Shown: positions 43,116 through 63,900 of the stretch, in pieces
Layout of the letters: every line of letters begins with the position of its first letter
How positions within the stretch are numbered: the stretch's first letter is position 1
NCBI GenBank assembly: GCA_003342895.1
Contig: PTFA01000404.1
Location: forward strand, 482,188 to 546,187
Direction of reading: 5' to 3'
DNA length: 64,000 bases
Source of the DNA: Casuarius casuarius
Lineage: Eukaryota > Chordata > Aves > Casuariiformes > Casuariidae
The notes under the pieces: model-generated
What the model was told of the DNA's origin: nothing
Databases searched by the model: none
The model's input: only the letters and a program-made list of their open reading frames with translations
Translations under genes and position numbers: made by a program

Positions 43116-46100
43116 TCAGAGCTCTTCCCTCTTCACTTTTACAACAGGGTTCACATCTACCATTCTGACTTTCTGCTTCAGCTTGCTGTGGGGTCAGTTG
43201 TGCATCAGCATCTGCACAAGGGCTGTGAGAAGTGAGCACAGCCAGGGCAGACTGCCTCTTTCACAGCAACTTGCCATCTGATCAGCTCAGAGGTATAGCT
43301 GAACTCTTCTCTTTGCTGAAAGCCTACCATGAAAGGTGATGTTAAAGTCTTAGTGTGGTAAAGAAAAAAGGGTGAAGGGGAAGGCAAGTGGCTTGTCAGC
43401 AGCTTCCCAGAAGAAGATGCTGATTTAGAGTCACAGAAACTGAAAGAGGCAGATTGACTTCTCCATCTCAGAGCCGGAGGTAATGGGGTTGAAGAGAACT
43501 CACAAGGCTTGTAAAGAAAGCTTTAGATTTATATAAATAAAAGCTTATGTAAGCTTCCCTTGTACGATCCTTGACTTTGAGTTTTAGAATGTATAAGCAA
43601 AATGCTGGGTAGTTTCAAAGATTATCCAAGTCATTTTAATCCCAGGTTCCTGAAGGGAGCAGGGAGCAGGGCCTGTAGCCCTCATGTGACTGAAGCACAG
43701 GAAGGGTGCCTGAACATGGAAGACTACACTAGATTTGGATAAAGAAAGTGAGATCTGACCTCCCCCTGAGTTGCACAACCATAAGAATAAAAGCATTAAC
43801 TCTACTTCCTTCCCCACACCGCCACTGGAAAAAGGGTGGGGGGGTCAGTTAATCAATTTCAGATTCATCAAATCATATACAGTCATATAGGGAAGTGTTA
43901 CAGCTACTGCTACATAGGAAGAGGCCTAAACCAGTGACATAGGAGGGTGCCTCAGTTCCCAAGCCACCTTCTTTTATCAAGGTCTTTAGGATAAAATCTT
44001 CCATGTACCATTGAGCACCTTAACTCTCTCAGTTGTCAACATATGGGAAACATGGAAGCTATACCTTAGAAAGGAAAGATCCCCATCTCCTACGCTTTGT
44101 TTGCTCTGAGGCAGTCACTTCCCATGCTTTATTAGGATATATTGAAAGTGCTGGCTCCATTTCTTAATATAATAACCCTGCTGAGACTTTTCCAACCCTG
44201 TGTCCCCATTCCTCCCTCAATTCACTTTCTGGGTTTAAATGCAGTAGTGCAACTGATCAGATATAAGCAACCGGTGGAAAGGAACATGAGAGAATTTTCT
44301 TACAGTGCAATCTGCAATCTTTTTCAAATAGGGTCACTTGTGTTTAAGCATTCATTCATATTCAGCACAGTAACAGCAGCAGCTCCTGTCGAAGACAAAG
44401 GCTCTAAGGTGGGAAGAAAAAAAAAGGGGGAATCTTCTACCTCTGCTGTAATTTCCCAAATTTTTATGTAGTGTAGCTGTGTTCCACAAAGGGTATGTAT
44501 AAATGAACAGCAGAGCTCAGTTTCTTAGTAACTCTAAATCAAGCATATTCAGCTTACCTTTCCTGCTTATTGCCAGCCTCACAAATTCAGTTTAGGCTCT
44601 GAGTATTTGGCTGGACTCTCTCCAAATCATCCATGCTCGCCAGGATAAAGGAATTGCAGGCCAAATTTTGCTTATAGAACACTTGTGCCTTCCATATGCT
44701 TGAGAAGGTATAGGTATATAATAAAGGCTTTTCTGGGAAATGTACAGTAGGTTCCAGGCCCCTCCCTCTGATATTGGATACACACAGGCAGCAGGCCTAT
44801 TACATAAGAAAAAGCCTGATTATACAAATCATTTTGCTATTTTCAAAGAGATTCAAATTGCCTTTCCAGTTCAACTCAGGATGCTCACGCAGGTAGCAAG
44901 TGGTGATACACAGCACTGCTCTCTCCAGTCAAGCTCCTGGCAACTGGAGAGGTAGATACATTTCTCTTTTGGATGGTGGAGAGGTCATGAAAAATAGCTT
45001 TCCCCTTTTTCAAAAAAAAAAAAATAGGAAGGAATTTTATTCACGGAAAGGGAAGACCTTTATGAAAAAGTCTTATAGAATTTAGTAAGCTTGAAATTAA
45101 TAAGTTTAAATAGAGATTATTTCTCAAACCAGGCAGATTTCACAGAGAATGAAAGACTATCTACAGGTTTCTAGAGATCAGGTTATGGAATTACACAGAA
45201 GGATGTAATTCTCAACCCATTCCATAGAGTTTAGAAAACCCTACAGAAGGGTTGCTATTCCATTCTGTAGAACTATCTGTGAGGTCGGGGGCAGGGGAGA
45301 GGGGAGGTTCAGGCTTTTTCCCACATAGTATAATGTTTCCCCATCACTCCCTTGCTTGGAGAAAATGTACATCTTTTATACATTGATCATATATCTCAGT
45401 AAATGTACCACACACTAAAAGAAAAAGAAGCCCTGGACAAGGTGACCCACTCGTCCCAATCCTATAGAGGATATGGAGGGAGCAAGATTGTTTGAAGCTA
45501 CACTGAAAGTTACCATAAACATCCAGATTGGTCATGGAGAGGCACATGGGGACGAAATAGTTCAGATAAAAAAGTAACATGCCACTCAAACCTTCTCCCA
45601 CAAAGGAACATACCAGACCATTTTTGGTTCCCTGAAGGTTTAAAAAAAATACAATAAGAAAAAGTTAACACTTACTCATTTGTTATGTGCTGAGGTGCCC
45701 TTGGCACTTGCCCCATCTCCCCTTTCTGGCTAGTTGATTTCCTAAGCCCTGCTCCATGGCTAGACCCAAACCAGTTCAGGACACTGAGCTAGCACTGCCC
45801 CTGCAGAACTGTAGGAGATCTTCATCATCAAATCCTCCTGCCTGGAGGAGGTTAGCACCTGAATGTGTAAACATCTTTAAAGAGATATTGAAAGGTCATC
45901 ATTCAGGAGAAGAGCTACCTCCTAAGAAAGATGTAGGCAAGCCCAAGGAAATGGGGGAAAAAAAGGTGTCACAAAAGCTTTTATCTCTTACCTACCCCAA
46001 ATTATCAGTCTTACTTAAGTCTCCCAAAGGTGTTTTCCTTTCAGGTGCAATGGAGAGGAAAGACAGATCCACTCGAAGTGAAGCTGGCTGGCAAGACTTG

Positions 46101-48120
46101 GGAGTTCCTGAAGGAGTTCCCTCTTCATGCGGCTGCATGTGTAAGTGGCGGAAAGCTGAGTGGGCTAAAATCCTATCTGAGAGTCCCATTCACACTTCTC
46201 ATAGTTCCTGGACATAATCTGCTTTGCTTGCCAGGAGCTGTTTGAACTCTGAGCCTTGATGATATTACTTTGGTCACATTTTATTCTCCTCAGATTTTCT
46301 TCCTGCAAATATGCTGGGGTCTAAACCTGAATCAAGAAAGGAGCATGTATCACTCTCTTGTCATCCAAGCAATGTATCAAGCCTGAAGAGGAGGCAAAGA
46401 AGAGACAAATGTATCATGAACTGAACAGAGTAGGTATGAGTTGGAGTAAGTGAGAAAGAGGTGCCCCTGGGATAGTGTGGCAGTGTCCAGGCAACTTCCT
46501 TTCTCTAGCTCATCTCTGGCATCAGATCTAAACCCATGCTTTGCTGAGGCTTCCTTGCAAGTGGTATTGCAATTAAAACAATGCTTGTGTAATCTCTGCT
46601 GGTTCTGTTCAGTCCTCCAGCAAAATCAATAGCCTTATACATTTTTTTTGGTTTGGTTTGATTTTGCTCCCATTTATTTTCTGATGAAAGCTTGAGTGGA
46701 GATGGTTTGTTCAATTTCCTTTCAAAGCCACTTCCCCACAAAAGAATGTCTGCAGAAACATAGCAAGGAATTGTGAGAGACCAGACTCCCATTACTCAAT
46801 GAACCATAAGCTTTCTCAACAAACAAACAAACAAAAAAATTGAACCCATACAAATAGGGAAACTGAAACCAGCTTTCTCGACTCCTAAAGAAGAAATGGG
46901 AGGGAAAAAGAAATGGACCAAGCACTGAGGATTATTTACATTGTTTGGGGGGAGAAAAAAAAAGAAAATATAGGCAGGAATGACAAAGAAATAGGAGAAG
47001 AAAATTTTCTCTCTCACCCCTTTTCCTCCATTTACATTTGGCACTGCAGAAGGAGTGGCAGAAATGGGAAAGGTGCAGTATTTCTGATCAGTGATGGCTG
47101 GAGCACAGGCCTTTCCCAATATTATCTGCTTTGTTAAGAACACTTACCCAGAAGTATAAAAATGTAGGAAAAAAAAAAGAAAAAAGGGAAAAAAAAAAGA
47201 AACACACAAAACTTCCAAGGCAAACTGGAAATTTGTGATCTTATAGCTGTACACACTGTTCCTGGATCTGCTGTCTACTCTCTGGGTCTTAGTGCTGGCA
47301 AAGGAAAAGACAGAAGGATACAGCAGCAGTACCAAGACGGACATATTCTGAAGCCCCCTGCAAGAGTCAGCTTTTTATGACTGCCTCTGTAGCTGAAAAT
47401 GTCCTTTCCACTGGCATCCAGTGCCCAGCACTGAAAGGACACACCAGTCTTGCCAGTTCCTGGGCAGGTAGAAATGTCAAAGGGAGAAACAAACAAAAGA
47501 TTAGAAAGAGACCAAAGCAAGAGTATCCGAAAGCAGGGTTAGATTCGCATCCATATCCATTCCTCCATGCCACAGTTGAGCCATGCCTACAGAGCCACAA
47601 TATCTGTACTGCAGCACAGCCTGCGTCCATGGAGTGCAGCCTGTATCCATTGAGCCTACAATTCCATATCAAGGTGCTATTGAGGATCTGGTTACAGAGC
47701 CAGTCCTTCATCTCAGTACAGTCGGTATTGAATACAGCCTTATCCTCTGCATCAGCCATGATCACTATACTAGTGCAATCTATATTTGTAAAGCCATATC
47801 TTCAGTTTTAAACAGTCTATATTCACATATTCTATCAAAGGGGACTGCATCCACGAAGCAACATTCATTCTGCCAAGATGGATCCTAGCCATATAGCCAC
47901 TCCCCATATCAAGCCTGTCTCATCAGCCACATCCCCAGTACCAGAAGAGTTTGTATCCAGAGCCAAAGCTTTGTATTAAAAAGATTTAGAAATAATTTAC
48001 CAATCCAGATTTCTCCAAGCACCTCATGTGTATTGCCCAGAGCAATGAAAATTGGAAATATATGTCCATGGTGAAGGGGAAGAAGAGGTCTTCATCTGTC
48101 AATCACTTTCAGATTTTCCT

Positions 48121-48126
48121 TTTATT
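48121..48126 (-). promoter_or_regulatory. Candidate polyadenylation signal for FAM131B
   Basis: tttatt on the + strand reads AATAAA on the - strand, about 140 nt past the FAM131B stop. The first such signal after the stop; the mammalian gene may use a longer 3' UTR, so this is tentative. Confidence 0.3.
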
Positions 48127-48262
48127 TAAAAAATAATTAAATGTCAGGAATGGAAGGTGTGTCTGCTTGGAAGTCTGGGAAGCTGGAGAGAAGAATCCCC
48201 ATCATTTCATTCCTTGCCACCCCTTTCTTTGTTTAGCAGTGATGAGAACTTCACAGAAAGCA

Positions 48263-54972
<6,710 letters not shown>

Positions 54973-57900
54973 CTATAGAAACATACCTAGTCACGTTTCT
55001 CAATGCCACTACAATGTGTTTTACCAGTCTTAAGCCAGGTCAGCTCAGCATATTGGAGAATCACAGAGTTTAAGGCCACAATGGCCAGCTGGAACATTTA
55101 ATCACACCTTCTCTATATCATCAGCTATTACATTTCACCCTGTTATCTTCATGTCAAGACCAGTCATCTGTGTTCTTCTCAAGCATAATGTATGCTTGGC
55201 CAAAGCATAACTCCCAGAAGAAAAGCATCTAGTCATGATACGTGATTGAGAAACAATCGCTTCTTTTGATATCCTGTTCCAATATTAAATCATCATCACT
55301 TAAAAAGGCATTTCTCCTTTCTAATTTGAATTGGTCTGGCATCAACTTACAGCTGCTGGTCCTTGCTTTGCTTTTCTCAGCAAGATTAAAGAGCTTTTTA
55401 ATACCTGTCATTACATTTCAGGAAAGTTATTCATACACTTGCTTTTCTTCTTGACAAACTAAACAGACTGAGATCTTTAGGGTTCTCACTGTAGAACATT
55501 TTTCTACTTCCCTTAATAAATCTATGTGTCTTTTTAAAAGGCATCTCAAATTTGTCAGTTCTATAAAATGCGGACGTAAGAATGTACATGGCAGAACTGC
55601 TCTCACCCATTCTGTCAATAAAGTTAAAAATCACTTACTGCTTCTGATCACATCAACCCATGCTGGTATAACCTTGCAGTATATGCTCGCATTCAGCTGT
55701 TTGTTCACTGTGATTCCCTAAGCACTTTGCACAGCTTTCTGGGATTGTCACCCATTCAAAAGCAGTCTGTGCTGTTTGGTTTTAGATGCATTTTAATAAA
55801 GAGCAAAGGGTCAAATAAAATTAAATACTAGTAACATAAAATAAAAGTGAAAAAAATGAATGAATAAAAATTGAAAAATATTACATAAGAATAAATTTTA
55901 AAACAAGTAGAACTAACTGCAAGTAACAGTCTTTTAATAAAGTCAGCCAAGTAACAGGGACTCCCCTGTATGACTGCTCTGTCCGGATAACTATTTACTA
56001 TGCCTTTAGCCCTTGTGTCATGCTCAGAATCTGTTAAAAGTGGTTTTATTCCTACTTCCACGTCATGGAGGAAAAGGTTGTATTGTACCTAAAACTGAGC
56101 CTCTTGGAACGTGGTAAGAAATTCAGTACCAGTAATGATCACCTATTAACAAGTAATTCCGGGGATCAAATAAGCAATCTCCAGTCCATTTGATATACAT
56201 GCTATTGAATGTGTATGGTGCTATTTTCATCAGCTTTTTGCTTTTTTATTTGTTCTTTATAGGAAATTTCATCTCCCTAAACATTTGGAAATCCTCTTGC
56301 TTGTTCTAGCAATTTTGGCACACATATACCTGCTCATCACTACGCTTTCAGTGGAGATGTTCTGACAGGCAAAAGATGCTGCACAACACTCAGCCCTACA
56401 GAGACCGGCGGGAGACACATAGGGGTGGCAATTCTGAGGCACTCATCAGCTAGAATTCAAAAAGTGGAAAACCAGTTTGGTGTTAAAAAGGCTAAAGATG
56501 GTGAGCTGAAAGCCAGCAGAAAGCAAATGCTATCTGATTTGATGTCCATCACACCTCCCCTTCTCCTCATTCTCTGATGCAAAAAGATCTCACTTTCTGG
56601 AAGAATCAGGACATATTTTCCCCTTCACACTTGAGATATGTTTTCTTTTCATCAGGATAATTGGAACTGAGTGTTTTAACAGCATTCCCCATAAGGTGAG
56701 CAAAGCAGAAGCAATTCAGAGATCTTCAAAAGAAAAAGGAGATTCCTGTATTGTATGACACTGTTAAGGTACACATTAGAAATCAGATACAGTCAGGCTA
56801 CAGGAGGAGACAGGGCTAGGCTGTGATGAGCATGATTAAGACCACCTCTCAAGGTTGTGATCCTCCTGGCTAGCTTTGAGCTCAATTAATTATTGTGAAT
56901 TGTGATTATTATTAACTGTGGTCAATTCACAAACTCCAGTGTAGAGCTGAATTTGTGTTAAACTCTGATCAGGTGATCTGGCTCCTATCTGCAGGCAATC
57001 CTCTTTGCAAGGCTTAAGGGTGCTTCAAGTTATGCTTGGAGGCATCTCCACTCTTAAGGCCATGCCAGCAAGTTCCCAGGGGAGAGAATCATCCAAGTTT
57101 TCTCTAAATCCTCATGCAGAATTTATAGGCATGGATGGGACCATTCCCTCATTTCCTCTGACTGGTAAGCACAGCTGGAACTAGCCCACCTTGAGCAAAC
57201 ACTCCTTTTACTATTATTGTATTTGATATTACCCTGCAACATCATTGATACCTTCTACCCAGCCTTAGATTATTTTTTGGCCTCCCCAGTTGGCAGCAAT
57301 TTCATTTCTTTTTTTTCTTTTCTTTTTTATTTTGTTTTGTAAAGCTGTGCACGACTGCATGACTACCTTTCAAGCTGGCAATCCTGAAACCAGCAAAGTG
57401 AGAGAGGGAGGTTTGGGATGTGCTTGGAGCCAAATGAGAGAGGCAGGGCCTTACTGGGCCCACTCATGGGCCTGTTCCCAGTGCTGCAGGAAAATTCTTG
57501 GACTTGGGGGTTAAAATCAAAGCTATCCACCTTCAAGGGCTAGAAATATCTCTAGCAAGGGGAAGTGCCTGCTAGAGCCCTGAGAAGCTTTATTATCACA
57601 GTCCGAGGTGCATCTGCTATAAGGTCCAGTGATGGCTTAAGTAAATGTGTTTGATATCCCTTGATCAGGAAGGAGCAGAGGGGAGGAGTGAGTGAAGGAC
57701 AGGTAAAGGACACTGTGAGGAGGTGCAGATCTGGAGAGGCCAGGTACAGGAATGGGTGGATGGACTGAATGTAGTCAGGGTGAGGTGAAGAGTCAATAGA
57801 AGTTAGTGGGGTCTGAAAGTGGAGTTAGGAGCAGGGGTCGCAGCTTTGGAGATTTGAGTGGGCATGGGGAGCTGGGAGGCATTGAGGAGCTGCAGGAGAT

Positions 57901-60900
57901 TTTGGTGGGGCAGGTCTGTCTCTTCCCATTCCCCTTGCCTATGCTTGCTGGGATCCCGTTGCCATCTTCCTGCATAGGCAGCCCCCAGTCCTTTCCTGCC
58001 ATCTCCCACTCTTTGGTGACACTAGAACCGGGGCCTTCCTGCTGAAGAGCTGGTCTAGACAGTGATGCTGGAGAGGCAAAAGGGTAGCCATGGATGCTTT
58101 CAATACAGGCAGCAGAGCCATGGCCATTTTACCTCCATTTACTCCTAAGTCTCTTTCCTGTACTCTCAGTTGTTTCTGAGTGCAGTGGTATGGCCCTCCC
58201 TAGACATCCAGGTAGACACCGAGGCATCCAGGCATGTTCAGCATGCAGTGCAAAACTGGCTGCAGCACTGCTCTGCAAACACACTCCAAAGACCCAGAGA
58301 GTGAGAGGTGGACATCAGGGAATTTGGTGCTCAGTGTGTGCAACAAGCCCCAAAGTTTGCAGAATGATACTCAGTCTTTGCTATCAATATGGCTAGTGCA
58401 GTGACAATTTCCAAGAAGTGTTAGCCGGTGCAAAATATAAATATTCTGGCAGATGGTAGCCTCAAATAGCTGAAGCAAACACTAACATCAAACTCTTATT
58501 TCTCTCAAAGTCCATACCTGTTCCATAATAACAGAACTAAAGGTCTGTAAAATGCATTTATTACTATTTTTCCCCAGTTGAAATGTTTCATCTACTAGGC
58601 AAGGGAAGAGAACCAGTAAAGTATGATCTTTCATGCACTATAAAGACCAACTAATTATTTAAAAGTCTTGCTCTAAACAGTTTCACAGGTAGTGAGGAAT
58701 AAGAAATATGTTGGGAGAAAAATACATGTTTAATATCTGTTATTTAAATGCTTTTAAATGCAAAAATATATGCTGAACAGTTACAACATCATACACTATG
58801 GCTGAAAAGGAAATCTCTGGGCTCTAATTGGCAATGGTCTTGGCACAATGTTACTTCCTCTTACTGAAAGGTGGAAACAGGTTAGGATTTTTTTTTTCTC
58901 TTCTGCTAGAAATTGCCAGAGCAATATCAAACCACAGACATGAAAGACCAAGTTCTGCTCTGACAGATGGAAGGAAAAGCACAAGAAAATTCAGAAAGAA
59001 ACATGGACAGTAAAGTGGGAAAAGAGGAGCTGAAAGTAGTACACTATATTTTAGTATTGTATTCATCCAGCACCTTGTCAAAAATTCAACTGCTATTTCC
59101 CTTGGCATTACCTCTGTGCAATCTCTTCATTCTCCATTCTGTCTTAAGCATTTGAGCTATATTCGTCTCTTTCTCCCTTCCATCAGTATGCTTTTGCCTT
59201 TTTGATATTACCTTTCTTCTCCAATATATTTTCCTTTCTCTTATCCATGTTCCATCCCAGCTTCTGCTAGCCATTATGTCTATATCATTTGTAATTCTAT
59301 CATCAATCACCTTTCACAGAACAGGATTTGCTCCTCTACATATAGAGCTGAAGAGAGCATTCTAAAGCATGAGTGGGTCATAAAGATAATTATCAAGTGG
59401 GATTTTTGCAAATATATGCAACTCTTTCTTACTGAAATGTTCTGAAATGAGATAATGAAAGGAAAATTGAGTTTCTGATTTTCTTGCCATTGTTTCTGTG
59501 TAGTGTGTATAGAAAGGATGTAAAGGGCTTTCTTTTTCTTTGCACTTCAAGAAGATTGATTTTCTTTTTTTTTTTTTTTTTAAATCTCATTATTTGTTTT
59601 GGGGTTTTTTTTTTTTAATATCAGAAATTCCATCCTTGCTCTGAAAGACTCAGTGGATGACTGAAGAACAAGTGGGAAGTTAATTACAAAAAGCAGTGAA
59701 ATAAAACCAAGGGAATTGAAATATATAAATACATTAAGCCACATTGTTTGCAGATCATGGTTGCTTTGTATTTTCAATACAAATTTGACTAACAAAAACT
59801 CTGACAAACTCATCAGAAAAAGAGCTCTATGTTAACTTCCAATCACAACCAGCAACTGAAGTAATATTCCATCCCAAGTCCTCTAAGCCTGTGGGGGAAA
59901 AATATTATCTCTCTTACTGTTACAGTATTGTTGAGGTAAAAATAAAGGCTTTTTTTTTTTAACTCGGCCCTTTCTAAATCATAAAGAAGAAATCATTTAA
60001 AGAGGAAAAAAAGTGGGAGAAAGACTGTGTCAAAACCCTTTATTCTCCAGGGGGGTTTTTTGAGCATCTATAACTATGGAATCTCAAAAATTAGAAAATT
60101 TACGTATTAAGATTCCTAAGCAATATGAAATAATGCTTTTTTTTTTTCATGAATGCACCGGGCACATTCAAGGATTAGTTTCAATGAGTTATCTCACTGT
60201 GTTGATTTAACACTACTACTTTTTCTCTACTACAGTAGCTCAGATTTCCACATACTTTGTATCATGTCCTTACATTCTCCTGGAAAAATACGTAGAATTT
60301 CTTAGTTGCGCATGTTTTCTGGCTTTATTAATTCATTTTATCTTTCTTTTCATTTCTGTGGTCCTAAGAAAATCACCTTATTTCTTCACCTTATATCTTC
60401 TCTTATTTGTCTTCTCTATTTTGTTTGACACAAAATAGAACAATACAGTTTGAGAATCTTAAATTTTCAATTTTCCTTCCAATTGGAAATGTCATGAGGC
60501 TGACATGATGCAGTGAAAATGTGGAACATATACCTAACATGTATCTGTGTCAATTACTTTGATGTGTCATGTCAATTACTACAAGAAGAAACTTACAGTG
60601 AATTTCCAGCACTGCTGTTATTCACTATTAGTGAACTTTTTTTCATTTCTCAAGTTTTACTTTCCAGCAGGGAGCAGAAACATCATCATTTGATATTGGT
60701 AGCCAATGTTAATGTTGGTGAAAATCAATATTTAGAGTAAATGGCTCAATTATTCTTTTCCGTTCCCTTCTCCTTTTCCTTGAACAACTAAGAAAAGAAG
60801 AAAAGTAATTATGGTAATTTTGATCAGTCTTTAAATAGTTCTTTCCCTAATATCCTTTTTCATGATACTTGTGGGAGTTTAGTATCTTTGTCAAATGTAA

Positions 60901-63900
60901 CATCATAATATCTTGTCAAATATTGTTGAAATCAAAGAAGTAGAAAAAGCTACTGAGGACTGACAGACAGAGAGATTCAAATTCTCCCAGGAAAAGCTGA
61001 GAAATGAACCTGAATTATCCATATACTGTGTCAGTTCTCTAGCTTGAACTGCATGAACAAATATAGAAACTAGATACCTGCTGTTGACTTTTTCAGAGTG
61101 TACCTAACAATTGAACCACCTGCAGAAGATAAACAGAAAAATGCCTGTTCTTCATAGATGAGGTAGGGCTGAGCAGTTTGGTGCTCATCAAAGCAGAGAA
61201 GCATTTTGGTCTGCATGAAACAGATGCCTTGGAGATTTTCAGTCCAAAATGAAAACATCTACAGATCTGAGGTATCTACAGAATTAGGCATCAGATGAGC
61301 AGTTCTCAGGATCTCTGCTTTGGATCTGGGCAATTTAAATTCTGCCCCAGTCCACTCTACCTCTTTCTGCAGACAGGTCCCTTTTTGGTCCATATCAATG
61401 GTTTTAACTTGTAAATGCAATAGAGCTGTTTAGGAAATAGAATTAATGAACAAAGCTCCAAGAACAACAATTTCCTTCTTGACTGGAAACTTTCAAACTA
61501 ATTCTAAAGGCTACTGCATACCATGTCTTTGCAACTGAGAGAAGACAAACACAGAGCCTAGTGCTGGACACAGGCAGTGCTGTTCTGAGAAGCAATCATG
61601 TCATTTAAGCTAAGGAGGTACTGCAAAGAGAAACGCATCCAATTAACACAATAAAAAAAAACTCAAAGCCTTGTCTCATCTGCAGAGCATTAGCCAGTGG
61701 GAACAGCAGAGATGGGTTTATCCTCATTCTTCACTGCTTCTCTGAAGTGCAGAGAATGTGTCCCCGGGGGCTCCATTCAGCACAGTAAGTATGAACACAT
61801 CAATACGAACCAAGGCAGCATCCCTCTTTTGCTGGCCTACAGCCAACATTACAGAAGTAATATGCAGCAGGCAATTTCATATGTTGCTCTACCTATGTGT
61901 TTAAATTTTAATCTCTGTGGCCGGATGTCACGTGGGCACTGTCTTAGAGCATAAGAATAACATTAATTCTGCCATCTATATTCTGTAGATTCATCTCTAC
62001 CAGCGGGGAAGAAACACCATCCAAACGGCTCCCTAAGAGTCAACAGGCAGATTGCAACACAGCCTTCTCCCTGAACTCCCCTCCCTGCACCCTGGAGCAG
62101 GAAGAGAAAGCTGTCACTACCCAGTGTTACCACCAGAACTATTGCCACCGCTTTGCTGCTGACACCTCCGTCTCCACTAACAGTTGGAATGTAATCCTGC
62201 ACCATCCCACACAGCAGGAGCCAAAGGTCTCTGAGGGCCCTGGCTGGTCCCCATGTCCACTTAGTGAAATAGGGCCCACATTACCTTCTGTGGTTCCCAA
62301 ATCCTGCAACACACAGAAGGCCTCAGGGAGGGGACAAAATGGAGCCCTCCCTTCCATGCACCTTACTGCTACCTTTCCCCCCTCCTCTATCCTTTTCCTT
62401 CCCTCCCCCTGATGTTATATATACATATACAAATGCACATAGTCCTCCACCCTTCCTTTTCCCATAGGGTCTCCTGTTCAGACCATTCCCCTCTCCAGGA
62501 TCTCTTCTCTTCCTGAGCCCCTGCATACTTTTTCCATGCTCCCTTTTTTCTGCCCCTGTCCCTTCCTGTCTCCGGTCCAACCCTGCTCCAATCCCTTGCA
62601 GCCTCATCCACTGCAGCCTGTGAAGCCCATGCCTTTTCCCCTCACTCAGCCCTCTCCTTCCTTCCCCTCTTTCAGCCCCCCACACCCTCCTATTGGATGC
62701 TCTCCCAAACATTATCACAGACAAATATTCACAAAACATCCCAGACACGCATTCCCACTGCCCTGCCTGTATGGAGAAGCTGAGACAGACTGAAAAAGGA
62801 GGGTCCCTGACCCAAGGGACATTCCCAGTCCCTCTCTTCCCCATAACCCATGGAGTGGGCTGCATGACTGCCAAGATGATGTCAAGAGGCCAAGGTGGGA
62901 CTCCACTGTCAGCAATCACTGTCAGCAGAATGGGTCAGGAGAAGAAGAACAAGAGCCCTGCTCCAAAACATCAACATATGGGGGCAGCTGCAGCCTAACT
63001 ATCAGTTTCAGGCTCCCCTCTCCTTACTTGTCCCCCCACCAGCTTTGGAGTATGGCTCTTGCAGCCCCAAAGTGTACAGATAGGTGGTTTTGACCTTGCC
63101 CAACACAGCCATCACATACTTGGCCATGGTATCCATCAGCCACCACCTTGTGGAACAGCAGCAATGGTCAAAGCCTCTTCCTTCTACAGCCAGGAGGCAC
63201 AGAGCCTGCTGCCTTCCAGTCATCACCCTCCCCAAGGAGTCATCACCCCAAATCAAAAGTGTGGGAGTTGCCAGAGGCAGTGAGGCTCTGGGCCATGACA
63301 ATTGTCTCCAAGCCTTAGCAGATTTCTTCCGGGCAACACAGACCACCATCTGGGAGGCAACAAGAAAGGAAGTCTCACTGGGCGTTTTTCCATTCTCCTC
63401 AAGCCAATGCAGGACAAGTGTATTCAGGTGGCGCTAACTTCTGTTTCGCAACCCTTCACAATGCTTCTCTCCTCATCATCCTCCCCTTGTTTGCCCTGGA
63501 GAAGCTGGTATTCCCCATCAGCCGTCTCCTGCAGGGCTGGCAAGGATGCCTCCCTTGATCATGTGCTCCCCCTCTGCCAATGAAGCCCCATCCTGTGCTG
63601 CTGGCAGCACAGGGCATGGGGAGCTTCAAGGTCCTTTATTATTCCACATCAGGAATCTTCTTGTATATCCACAGGTCCCCAGGGGATATTTGGAGCTTTC
63701 CTGATGCTCCCCCTTAGCACTATCTGGCTCCCATCTGGGTTGCCAGGGTGACTTCAGAAAACCCTCTCCTCCTACTCCCTCACCAACCCCCTCCTTTCCA
63801 TGCTAGTGACCCCAGTGCAGCTCCCAGGATGCCTTTGGCTCCCTCCACATGTCCAGGGCACTGAGGGAGAAACTGCCCCAATCCCAGGAGGCCACCAGTG

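Larger units (their letters stand above)
32871..48120. other. Intergenic region between convergent CLCN1 and FAM131B
   Basis: About 15 kb with no gene recognised. It contains an old CR1 copy (37480-38350), a Z-DNA-type tract (36681-36735), TG/TA simple sequence (39318-39368), a CG/CT tract (43061-43115), a small coding-like segment on the - strand (38593-38841) and a degenerate repetitive patch (47540-47970). The open frame at 45756-46217 (153 aa) has no recognisable domain. Confidence 0.6.

Noticed and set aside
45756..46217. 153-aa frame on + in the intergenic region
   Set aside because: No recognisable domain or relative, no promoter or nearby exon, and overlapping open frames on both strands; likely chance.
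47377..47811. 144-aa frame on + and 132-aa frame on - over the same bases
   Set aside because: Openness in both directions comes from the low-stop degenerate repeat there; neither product resembles a protein family.
56895..56940. Short inverted repeat ttgtgaattg / caattcacaa
   Set aside because: Ten bases in an AT-rich stretch is within chance and has no associated feature.
62614..62634. ATG GGC TTC ACA GGC on the - strand as a FAM131B first exon
   Set aside because: It gives MGFTGCSG then a stop, does not match MGCIGSR and has no donor in the right phase.
62323..62919. 198-aa open frame on the - strand, the longest single frame in the window
   Set aside because: It overlaps a pyrimidine-rich stretch and is dominated by G, R, E and K from that composition (GEGRRGLSEGKRHG and similar). 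No domain, no splice context, and other frames here are also open.
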